From Pseudomonadota bacterium (lineage in GTDB: Bacteria > Pseudomonadota > Alphaproteobacteria > Rhizobiales > Beijerinckiaceae), in contig JAJXWB010000001.1 in assembly GCA_021781815.1 (NCBI GenBank), positions 124,001 to 188,000 on the forward strand: 64,000 nucleotides of DNA. The letters are read 5' to 3'. Both the position numbers and the translations under genes were made by a program. The stretch's first letter is position 1. Every line of letters starts with the position of its first letter. The notes beneath the pieces were generated by a model. It searched no databases. It was not told the DNA's origin and saw nothing but the letters and a program-made list of their open reading frames with translations. Shown here piece after piece: positions 46,075 through 54,017 of this stretch.

Positions 46075-46836
46075 CTATCGCGCCGCGATCTTTTCGAGTC
46101 GTTCGAGATCGAGCAGCCGCACGCCGTCCGGCACAACGAGCAGCGCCTTTTCGCGCGCCAGCTTGCTGACGGCGCGGCTGACGGTTTCGATCGTCAGCCC
46201 GAGAAAATCGGCTATGTCCTGCCGCGTCATCGGCAGCGGCACGGTCACGGAATTGTGGTTGAACTGCGCCCATCGTTTGCGCAGCCCGATCAGGAAGCAG
46301 ACGACGCGCTCCTCGGCCGTGCGCCGGCCGATGATGACCATCTGCTCCTGCGCCAGGCTCAGTTCGTGGCTCGCCAGATCGTACAGACGACGCAGCAGGT
46401 GCGGGCGCTCGTCGACAAGGGCCGCGAACGCCTCGCGATTGAACTTGCAGGCGGTGACCGCGGTCAACGCCTCCGCGCCGTAGACGGTTCGCTCGGACAT
46501 CGACAGACCGAGAAAATCGCCGGGAATGGCGAAGCCGACAACCTGACGCCGCCCGTCCGGGAGCAGCCGGTAAAGGCGAACGGAGCCAGAGGTGAGATTG
46601 TAGACTGAATCTGACGGCTCGTCCTGCGCGAACATCTGCTGGCGCTGCCCATAGCAGACCGGTCGCGCCATGGCTTCGAGTTCGACGAGTTCGTGCGGCT
46701 CCAGCGCGCCGCACACGGAGGAAGGCCTGATCCCGCAAACTGAGCACCCGGACCCGGGAGCTGTGGGCAGGCAGCAACCTCCCGCGCCCGGCTCGGGCTT
46801 GGCAGAACGGGGCGGTTCCGGATCGCGCGAGATCAT
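46075..46836 (-). CDS. Crp/Fnr family regulator of the oxygen-sensing Fnr type
   Basis: About 253 residues. The N-terminal Cys set C31-x2-C34-x7-C42 plus a later Cys (TAVTACKF) matches the [4Fe-4S] ligands of Fnr/AadR proteins, so it is likely an O2 sensor. The cNMP-like barrel (GSVRLYRLLPDGRRQVVGFAIPGDFLGL) is followed by a long dimer helix and the HTH MTRQDIADFLGLTIETVSRAVSKL. The ETVSR element is the Fnr-type recognition helix for TTGAT half-sites. Start could be at another in-frame codon; Cys21-Cys22 precede the cluster. Monocistronic between thyA and ssrA. I saw no TTGAT-N4-ATCAA site near it. Confidence 0.88.
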   Translation of the reverse strand: MISRDPEPPRSAKPEPGAGGCCLPTAPGSGCSVCGIRPSSVCGALEPHELVELEAMARPVCYGQRQQMFAQDEPSDSVYNLTSGSVRLYRLLPDGRRQVVGFAIPGDFLGLSMSERTVYGAEALTAVTACKFNREAFAALVDERPHLLRRLYDLASHELSLAQEQMVIIGRRTAEERVVCFLIGLRKRWAQFNHNSVTVPLPMTRQDIADFLGLTIETVSRAVSKLAREKALLVVPDGVRLLDLERLEKIAAR

Positions 46837-46996
46837 TGGCCACTATTACCATGAATCAGACGCAAAGAAACCGGGGGAACGGCTGGAGCGCATTCAAAAA
46901 AACGCGGCATATTCGCATTTTGCGCACGTAATGATGCGTTCGCCGCAACGCTCCTCTTTCTCCAGCGCACGAGTCGCCCTATATTCATGTCGCCTT

Positions 46997-47308
46997 CGCA
47001 AGAAGGCTATGGCGATAAACAGGCTTCGTAATAAACCATCCGGACCCGGGGGCGGTACCCGGCGCCTCCACCCCAGTCCACGCTCAACTGTGGATTGCGG
47101 CGGGGGCGAAATAGGATCGACGGGGGCGTAAAGGGAGTTCTTTTGCCCGGCATGATACCGCCGTTATCGGGTCAAACCTATAGTTGCCAACGACAACTAT
47201 GCTCCGGTGGCCCTCGCTGCGTAACGCAGCGCTGGTACTGGGAATCAAGCCCTAGAGGGTTGCACCTCTAGGCGGGGCCCGGAGGCGCCTGGCAACAGAA
47301 GCCTCCAC
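46997..47308 (+). ncRNA. ssrA: Transfer-messenger RNA, circularly permuted two-piece form
   Basis: The acceptor piece comes first: T stem CCGGG/CCCGG around GGCGGTA, then the 3' acceptor strand CGCCTCC-ACC (to about 47081). A ~30-nt spacer, removed in the mature RNA, separates it from the coding piece, which opens with GGGGGCGAAATAGGATCGACG (47103 on). GGGGGCG pairs with CGCCTCC to form the acceptor stem, proving the permuted order. The tag frame at 47186-47224 encodes ANDNYAPVALAA-stop. Pseudoknot stems follow, ending GGAGGC ... GCCTCC near 47307. A TATATT box at 46980-46985 could be the -10. The outer ends are approximate. Confidence 0.92.
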
Positions 47309-47389
47309 CTAATTTCGTCCCTTGGACGACGTAAAACTGGTAAGCGTGTCGGCGTCATCTCTTCCTGGATCAGAACCGAAGCCGAAAGC

Positions 47390-48058
47390 ATGGCGACCGA
47401 CCACATTCGTTACGATCTCCTCGTCCAGGACGCATTTCGCGGCATCTTCCGCAAGGTGCTGACCGACGCCGCCGCGCACGGACTGCCGGGCGAGCATCAT
47501 TTCTACATAACGTTCAAGACCCACGCGCCGGGCGTCGTGCTGTCCGATCGACTGCGCGCCGAATATCCCGAGCAGATGACGATCATCCTTCAGCATCAGT
47601 TCTGGGATCTTCGCGTGCATGATTCGGGCTTCGATGTCGGCCTGTCGTTCAGGAGAATTCCCGAGAAGCTCGAAATTCCGTTCGCCGCCGTCACCGGCTT
47701 TTTCGATCCCTCCGTCAATTTCGGCGCGGAATTCACCGCCGAGGAGGACGCTGCCGAGTCCGATGACGAAGGGGCGCATGAAGCGCCGGCGGCCAAGCCA
47801 AACAAGGCCCCCTCCTCCATCGCGACGCTTGGCGTCGCGCCGGTCGCCAAAGCCGACTCGGCCAAAGCCCACTCGGGGAAGACGGCGCCCGCCAAATCCG
47901 AGACGGTCAAGACATCGGAAAAGGCTCCGTCCGGCAAGCCGGGCCCGCGCGGCAGCGGCTCCGAGCCAGCCGTCGTCGCGCCTTCGACGGACGACAGCGG
48001 CGACGCCGTCACGCCCAAGGTCGTTTCAATCGACTCTTTCCGCAAGAAGACCACCTGA
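47390..48058 (+). CDS. sspB: ClpXP adaptor SspB, alphaproteobacterial type
   Basis: 222 residues. The ~115-residue N-terminal domain (IRYDLLVQDAFRGIFRKVLTDAA, FYITFKTHAPGVVLSDRLRAEYPEQMTIILQHQFWDL, FSVGLSF-like strand) is the SspB-alpha fold that binds ssrA tags. A low-complexity Ala/Lys/Pro/Ser linker of ~85 residues, longer than usual, leads to the C-terminal PKVVSIDSFRKKTT, the segment that docks on ClpX in this family. It is encoded 80 bp after ssrA, so tag RNA and adaptor are neighbours on the same strand. Confidence 0.92.
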   Translation: MATDHIRYDLLVQDAFRGIFRKVLTDAAAHGLPGEHHFYITFKTHAPGVVLSDRLRAEYPEQMTIILQHQFWDLRVHDSGFDVGLSFRRIPEKLEIPFAAVTGFFDPSVNFGAEFTAEEDAAESDDEGAHEAPAAKPNKAPSSIATLGVAPVAKADSAKAHSGKTAPAKSETVKTSEKAPSGKPGPRGSGSEPAVVAPSTDDSGDAVTPKVVSIDSFRKKTT

Positions 48059-48069
48059 AAGTGCGCAGC

Positions 48070-48261
48070 ATGGGCGAAATCGTCAATCTTCGTCACATGC
48101 GCAAGGACCGCGCCCGGCGCGCAGCGGAGAAAGCCGCCGCCGCCAATCGCGCCGCCTTCGGCCGCCCGCGCGCCGAGCGGGAGGCGCAAGAGGCCGCACG
48201 CGCGCTGGACGTGCGCAAGCTCGACGGCCACCGCCGCGACGACGCCTCGGCCGATGAGTGA
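48070..48261 (+). CDS. DUF4169 family small protein
   Basis: 63 residues from ATG 48070; a GTG at 48061 is also in frame. The family opening MGEIVNLRHMRKDRARRAAEKAAA is followed by a strongly basic Ala/Arg/Glu-rich helix and an acidic end. It is found in Rhizobiales next to the ribbon-helix-helix gene, as here (8-bp overlap). Possibly a nucleic-acid-binding helper; function unknown. Confidence 0.7.
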   Translation: MGEIVNLRHMRKDRARRAAEKAAAANRAAFGRPRAEREAQEAARALDVRKLDGHRRDDASADE

Positions 48262-48517
48262 ACTGGACGCTGCGTCCCGACAGGTCGTCAAACGATCGTT
48301 ACAGATCGCCGGCCATCGCACCAGCGTTTCGCTCGAACAGGTTTTCTGGACCGAATTGCGCGCCATAGCCGTGGCGCGCGAACGATCGATCGCAAGTCTC
48401 GTGGCCGAAATCGACGCTGTCCGCGGGGCAGCGAACCTCTCCTCCGCCCTGCGCGTCTTCGTGCTGGAGACCGTGCGGGCGAACCGCGAACGCTCGCTGC
48501 CGGCGACGCCGCTCTAG
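48254..48517 (+). CDS. Ribbon-helix-helix domain protein
   Basis: 87 residues. The core VVKRSLQIAGHRTSVSLEQVFWTELRAIAVARERSIASLVAEID has a beta-strand with alternating basic and polar residues and two helices, the RHH_4 fold typical of DNA-binding repressors. It overlaps the DUF4169 gene by 8 bp and ends 30 bp before the convergent AsmA gene. Target unknown; it could autoregulate this small operon. Confidence 0.8.
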   Translation: MSELDAASRQVVKRSLQIAGHRTSVSLEQVFWTELRAIAVARERSIASLVAEIDAVRGAANLSSALRVFVLETVRANRERSLPATPL

Positions 48518-48547
48518 AGCGGGAAGCCGCAACAAGGCCCGCTATTC

Positions 48548-51500
48548 TCAATACCGCCCCGCCGTCGACGGATCGGGCGCCGCTCCGCGCCGCGCTGGCG
48601 CGAAGGCCGATGGAGCGCGCGCGCGCGGCGCTTGATTTGGCGGCGACCGGGCGACGTCGTCGGGCGCCGCACGCCTCGGACCCGGCCGGCCCATGTCCGC
48701 CTGCGCCTTCTCCGCACGTTTCGCGTCAAGCCGCGCCTTCTCGATGCGCGCCAGTTCGGCTTGCCGATCCGCCTCGCGCTGACGATCGAATTTCAGCCGT
48801 CGGTTGAAAAAGGCGCGCTCGCGAATGTCGGCCTCAAGCGCCGCGTTGCGCGCCGCCTCGCGCGCAATCGCGCGTTCCGCGAGCGCTGCGAAGACCGCGT
48901 CCGCCCGCGCGGTGCGCGTCGGCGCACGAACGTCGCCGGACCAGACGATTTCAAGAGCGGGCGGCGAGCCGCTCCAGTCCATCGAAGGCGCAGAGGTCAG
49001 CGTTTCATGCAGGTCGAGAGCGCCGGAGCGCAGGTCGAGAGCGCCGCCGATGCGGACGCCGCGCCCGCCCGCGCGCGCTGTGGCGGGCGTCAGCGCAAGC
49101 CGCCCCGCCGCCAGCGCAAGGTCGCCGTCGAACGGATCGATCGCCTGCTCGCCATTGTCGAGAGCGCCCGATAGCGCGCCTGTCAGCATCGCGCGCTCGA
49201 TCGGAATTTCGTCAGCGTCGACCCTGATCACGACGCGCGCGAGCGCATCGGGCGCCGCCCTGGCAACACGAACGTCGGTGAACCGGGCATGACCGGCGCC
49301 GGCGAGCGATCCGACGAACTGGCTCGTCGATGCGCCGGCGCCGCCCGCGTCCAGCCGCCCCGTCACGCGCGCCGAAAACGGTCCGCTCACAATCTCCACG
49401 CCATCGGCCGAAAGCCTCACCTTCCCGAGCGCCGAGGCGCCTTCGCGTCGGAGCGATCCCTCGCCCGTCAGCCTCCCGCCGCCAAGCCTCATGCTCAGGT
49501 CGCGAAAATCGAGCGCGTTCGGCGCGAGAGCAAGGCGCATGTGCGCGTCAGCGCCGCTCGCGCCGCCCAGATCGAGCCGGGCGACCGTTAGGTCAAGATC
49601 GGCCGTCGGCGGATCGAACGGCGTCGGCGCAAATCCGAGTTGCGGCCAGAGGGCGCCGGCGGCGGCCGGTTGCGGCGGCCCGAGTACGAGCGACGCCAGA
49701 AACGGCGCCGACAGCGCATCAAGCGACAATGCGCCCGTGACCTTGCCCTCCTCGTTCCTGACCAGAGCGCCCTTGGCCGTCACGCCGACCACCGTCGCCG
49801 ACAGATCGTCCAGCGAAAGCTTGTTGGACGCGAGCGCGAGGCGCGCCTTGCCCTCGACCGGCAGGCGCCGCGTGAGATCGGGCGCGCCGAGCGCCAGCAT
49901 CTGGATGATCGGCGCGACGTCGGTCAGTTTGAAGGCCAGCGCGCCGGACGCGCCGACCCGATCCGGCGCAACGTCTGCGTCTCCGGCAAAGTCGATTTTC
50001 GCGCCCGCCATCTCGAAATGCGCGGAGGCGCTCATCGGCTGGCCGGGCTCGCCCACGCCCTGCGCCTCGAAGACACCGGGTCCAAGACCTTTGATCGGGA
50101 TGACCGCGAATCCCAATTGTTGCAACATGATCGCAGCGTCTGCGCCCTCCGCGCGCACGGAGGCCTCGACCCGTCGGCCACCGTCGTCCACGGGGCGCAG
50201 ATGCGCCGAAAGCCTGGCGCCGCCGGCGTCGCCAGAAAGATCGACCCGCATGAACGCTGGAGCGTCGCCTGTTGTCAGCCCAAACGTCAGATGCGCCGGC
50301 GACAGGGCGCGCGCGCGCGCTAAAAACGCTTCGCTCGCCGCGCTTGGCGCAACCTGACGCACAAGACCGGCGAGATCTGCAAGGCGCGTTGCGTCGAGTT
50401 TCAGATCGAGCCGGCCGCCCCCTCGCGCGAACCGTCCGGCGCCGGTCAGCGTCGCGCCGCCGAGATCGGCGATTGACAGATCATCAAGCGCAAATCCCCA
50501 CGCGTCGCGCGTCGCGCGCAATCGAATTCGACCGGCGTCGACCGAGGACTGTCCAACGCGCGCAACCTTGATCGCGCGCGCGTCGAGCGCCGCCGCCACG
50601 TCGAGGTCGCCCCCCAGCGCCACGATTGCGCTCACATCCGGAAGCTGATCGATATCGAGCGCCGAAGACGTCAGTTGCGCCTCGACTTTTCCGCGGTCGC
50701 CGGCGTGCGGCGCGGTCCAGGACAGCGCGCCGGCGAAATGCGACCGGTCGAAATCGACATCGAGCAGGCGCGCGGAAAAAGCCGCCGCACTCCCCTTTAC
50801 CACAGCGTTCACGTCGATGCGCCCAAATTGCGCAAGGGCGATCATGCGGGCGACATCCGGCGCCGCCGGCGCGATCCAGTCGGCGAAAGTTCGAGGATCT
50901 CGCAGTGAAATACGCATCGCGCCGTCGAGTTCGACACCATGCGCCAGTTGGAGCGCCCCGGCGTAATGCAGATGCCCGCGGCCGGGCGGATCGCCCTCGA
51001 TCACCACCTGCGGCGTTTCGCCCGGCGCAACGCGCAGGCTGAGCGAGGGCCCCGCTACCGTCGCGCCGCCCGCCGTCGCGCTATCGGCGGCCAAGTCCAG
51101 CGAAAGCGGGATCGCGCTTTTGAACGTCGCAAGCGCAGCGAGTCCATAAGCCTCATGGAATCTGTCGAGGTTCAGGTTGCGCGCCGACAGCTTCGCGATC
51201 AGCGGCCCCGCGCGCTCAAATTGCGCAGTTCCCGTAAAGATGAGCGCATGGTCGGCGTCGCCCAGCCGCGCCTCGATGTTCTCGGCGCGAACGGCGTCGG
51301 GCGCGGCGGTCAGATTGCACGTCGCGCGCCACGGCGCCTCCCCGTTCTTCCCGCCCGCTCCCGTCGTCGTCGCATGGCCCGAAAACATCGGCGCATCATG
51401 GACCAGCGCGACATCGCCCTCGAATTCGGCATGCGCGCCTGCGCTGGAATCGTCCAGCGCAAGCTGCGCGCGCATCTTTCCACCTTCGAGCGCGCCGGTC

Positions 51501-52039
51501 GAAAACGAAAAATCGAGCCTGCGTTCGCTCTCCCATTCGCCGGCGCCGCGGAAGGGGCCGCCAAGCGTTTCGGCTGCGCCGGTCAGCGCGACATGATCGA
51601 ACGCAAGCGACTGCGCGCCGACGATACGCAGGCGCGCCTCGCTCAGCTTCAGCCGCTCGATCCTGACCCCTGCGCGCTGCGCCGCGCCCGGCATGAAATC
51701 CGCGGGCGACAGAGCAATATCTGCGTGGTCCAGCGCGATCTCGGAGAACTCGAAGCTTCCCCGCAGAAGAGCTGTCGGCGACAATTCAAATGTCGCCGCC
51801 TGCGAGCGTAGCGCAAGGCCCGGCCGATCCGCTGCAATCGAACCGACAACGAGTTTGGGCGCCGGCAACAGGCGGAGCGAAACCGGCCCGCCCACGCTCG
51901 CTGCGCCGCCGAGCGCCGCCGCCAGGCGCGCCTCGATCCAGCCGCTGTGCGCATCCCAGTCGATGAACGGCGGAACGGCCAACGCCCCTGTGAGCGCGAC
52001 TACAAGGCAGGCGGCGATGATTGTCAGAATTTCGCGCAA
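48548..52039 (-). CDS. Large AsmA-family envelope protein
   Basis: 1163 residues, anchored by one N-terminal TM (MREILTIIAACLVVALTGALAVPPFIDW) with nearly all the rest in the periplasm. The N-terminal AsmA domain (SVGGPVSLRLLPAPKLVVGSIA, then LRSQAATFELSPTALLRGSFEFSEIALDHADI) is clear, and the long body is repeats of beta-rich segments ending in a C-terminal AsmA-like DUF. AsmA/TamB-like proteins form hydrophobic grooves bridging inner and outer membrane for lipid transfer. The last ~90 residues are a Pro/Arg/Ala-rich low-complexity tail. Single gene, leftward, convergent with the RHH gene. Confidence 0.88.
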   Translation of the reverse strand: MREILTIIAACLVVALTGALAVPPFIDWDAHSGWIEARLAAALGGAASVGGPVSLRLLPAPKLVVGSIAADRPGLALRSQAATFELSPTALLRGSFEFSEIALDHADIALSPADFMPGAAQRAGVRIERLKLSEARLRIVGAQSLAFDHVALTGAAETLGGPFRGAGEWESERRLDFSFSTGALEGGKMRAQLALDDSSAGAHAEFEGDVALVHDAPMFSGHATTTGAGGKNGEAPWRATCNLTAAPDAVRAENIEARLGDADHALIFTGTAQFERAGPLIAKLSARNLNLDRFHEAYGLAALATFKSAIPLSLDLAADSATAGGATVAGPSLSLRVAPGETPQVVIEGDPPGRGHLHYAGALQLAHGVELDGAMRISLRDPRTFADWIAPAAPDVARMIALAQFGRIDVNAVVKGSAAAFSARLLDVDFDRSHFAGALSWTAPHAGDRGKVEAQLTSSALDIDQLPDVSAIVALGGDLDVAAALDARAIKVARVGQSSVDAGRIRLRATRDAWGFALDDLSIADLGGATLTGAGRFARGGGRLDLKLDATRLADLAGLVRQVAPSAASEAFLARARALSPAHLTFGLTTGDAPAFMRVDLSGDAGGARLSAHLRPVDDGGRRVEASVRAEGADAAIMLQQLGFAVIPIKGLGPGVFEAQGVGEPGQPMSASAHFEMAGAKIDFAGDADVAPDRVGASGALAFKLTDVAPIIQMLALGAPDLTRRLPVEGKARLALASNKLSLDDLSATVVGVTAKGALVRNEEGKVTGALSLDALSAPFLASLVLGPPQPAAAGALWPQLGFAPTPFDPPTADLDLTVARLDLGGASGADAHMRLALAPNALDFRDLSMRLGGGRLTGEGSLRREGASALGKVRLSADGVEIVSGPFSARVTGRLDAGGAGASTSQFVGSLAGAGHARFTDVRVARAAPDALARVVIRVDADEIPIERAMLTGALSGALDNGEQAIDPFDGDLALAAGRLALTPATARAGGRGVRIGGALDLRSGALDLHETLTSAPSMDWSGSPPALEIVWSGDVRAPTRTARADAVFAALAERAIAREAARNAALEADIRERAFFNRRLKFDRQREADRQAELARIEKARLDAKRAEKAQADMGRPGPRRAAPDDVARSPPNQAPRARAPSAFAPARRGAAPDPSTAGRY

Positions 52040-52112
52040 ATCGCGTCCCTGGCGGCCCCCGAGACATTATCCGATTTTCACAGCGACGGCGCGGCGCCTG
52101 CGCGCCAGACGC

Positions 52113-53726
52113 CTAGCTCATCTGCTCCCACAGCCTGCGCACGAGCATGCCCGCGCGCTTCTCGATCGCAGCCGCGGCGTCGAGCGCGAGATCCTCGCGG
52201 TAGCGGCCGGCCACCAATTGCACACCGATCGGCTTGCCCTTGTGCAGCGACACCGGCACGACCACCGCCGGAAGGCCGAGCACGTTGATGGCGGAGATGA
52301 ATCGGATATCGTTCCAGAAGAAGTCCTGCACATGTTTTGCGCTGATGACGTCCTCGCGCGCCGACGGCGTGGCCTTCACGGAGGTCGGAGTCAATACGAC
52401 CGGATAGTCCTCGAAGAACATCTGCCAGTTCCGTATATGGGTCGAACGCTGCGCGATCGCGCGCATGAATCCGGCCTCGTCGAGGATCTCGGCCTTGCCT
52501 TTCATGCCGTTCCAGGCCTTTTTGAAATCGTCGGAGGTGACAGCGTTCATCGCAGCCTCCTGCAGGACAACGACCTCAGTCGTGATGATGTCGCACCAGG
52601 TCTTCCACACGCCGCTGATGTCAGGGACTTCGACCTCCTTGACGCGATAACCGGATTTTTCGAGATCATCGGCGGCCTGACGCAACGCGGCGCGATTGGC
52701 CGGATCGACGTCCATGTCGTCCGGCAGCCGGGCGAGCGCGACTTTGATCGGCCCCTTGGGCGCAGGCCCTTTCAGGGGCGCCGGAACCCACCACGGATCG
52801 CGCGGATCGCGCGCGCTCATCGCTTCGAGCGCCAGTCGCACGTCCGCGACGGAGCGCGCGAGCGGTCCCTGGCAAGACATGAGCTGCGCCAGCAGCGGAC
52901 GCTCGGCCGCCGCGCTTTCGTTGTAAGCGGGAATGCGCCCCTGTGTCGGCTTGATCGTCACGACGCCATTGCAGAACGCCGGAATGCGCAGCGAGCCGCC
53001 AATGTCGTTGCCGTGCGCAATCGCGCCGATTCCGGCCGCGATCGAGGAGCCTGCGCCGCCGGACGACCCGCCGCAGGTGATGTCAGGATCCCAAGGGTTC
53101 AGCGTGAGTCCGTGCAGCGGATTGTCGGTGAAGGCCCGAAACGAGAATTCCGGCGTGTTGGTGAGGCCGAGTACGATCGCCCCGGCCCGACGCAGATTGG
53201 CAACGACGGGCGAATCCGACGGGGCGATCAGGTTCATGAGCGCCGGCACCCCATTGGGGTTCGGACGCCCCTTGACATCGACGTTTTCCTTGATCGTGAT
53301 CGGCACGCCGTGCAGCAGCCCGAGTTCGGCGCCCTTCGCGCGTGCGCGATCAGCAGCCTTGGCCGCCTTGATCGCCTCATCCGACAAATCGACCACAACC
53401 GCGTTGAGCTTCGGGTTCACGGCTTGCATGCGTTCGATATGCGCCCTCGTCGCGTCGAGCGCGGAAATGGCGCCGGAGCGGATAGCTGCGGCCGTGTCGA
53501 CGGCGGACCATTGCCAGATCGGCGCGGCGGGAATGCGGGCCTTTCGCGCCGCCCCGCGGACCGCCGCCTTGACGTCGGATTTTTTTGCGGCCTTTGCCGG
53601 GCGTTTCGTGGCGCGCTTTGAAGCCGTCTTTGTGGCGTTCTTGGCCAATGCCTTTTTCGCGTCCGCCTTTTTTGGCGCCGTCTTTCTGGAGACAGCTTTC
53701 TTTTTGCTCACTGCTTTCTTGGCCAA
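52113..53726 (-). CDS. Amidase-signature family protein with a histone-H1-like basic N-terminal tail
   Basis: 537 residues from TTG 53726, chosen because GGGAGG is 6 nt upstream. Residues ~70-537 are an amidase-signature domain: catalytic Lys in PITIKENVD, Gly/Ser-rich CGGSSGGAGSSIAAG with the cis-Ser, and the Ser nucleophile in NDIGGSLRIPA. Residues 1-64 are unlike other amidases: 25 Lys/Arg and only two acidic residues, with KKA/AKK repeats as in histone H1 or AlgP tails. The tail could bind DNA, RNA or polyanions. The true start could be further upstream (to 53861) or the enzyme could begin after the tail. Substrate unknown. Confidence 0.85.
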   Translation of the reverse strand: MAKKAVSKKKAVSRKTAPKKADAKKALAKNATKTASKRATKRPAKAAKKSDVKAAVRGAARKARIPAAPIWQWSAVDTAAAIRSGAISALDATRAHIERMQAVNPKLNAVVVDLSDEAIKAAKAADRARAKGAELGLLHGVPITIKENVDVKGRPNPNGVPALMNLIAPSDSPVVANLRRAGAIVLGLTNTPEFSFRAFTDNPLHGLTLNPWDPDITCGGSSGGAGSSIAAGIGAIAHGNDIGGSLRIPAFCNGVVTIKPTQGRIPAYNESAAAERPLLAQLMSCQGPLARSVADVRLALEAMSARDPRDPWWVPAPLKGPAPKGPIKVALARLPDDMDVDPANRAALRQAADDLEKSGYRVKEVEVPDISGVWKTWCDIITTEVVVLQEAAMNAVTSDDFKKAWNGMKGKAEILDEAGFMRAIAQRSTHIRNWQMFFEDYPVVLTPTSVKATPSAREDVISAKHVQDFFWNDIRFISAINVLGLPAVVVPVSLHKGKPIGVQLVAGRYREDLALDAAAAIEKRAGMLVRRLWEQMS

Positions 53727-54017
53727 GTCGCGCCTCCCGTTTGCATGCAAACGTAACGGAGACGAGGCGCACCTGTCGAGGCGGATGATGTTTCCGCTAT
53801 TGGCGAGCATGCAGCCCGCCTGTTCACGCGCCGCAACTCGCCATACGCTCGGAAAGGTCAAGCGCGCCGTCCATCGGCTGCGGGTCCGTTGAATTGATCA
53901 GCGCCGGAATTGCTCGGTATTCAAAATGGGGAGGAACGAACGCAGGGTTGGCCGCCTGCGCAATCGACAAACAACCGCCGCGTTGTACTCGTGCAATCGC
54001 CAGCGCCGTATCGCGCT

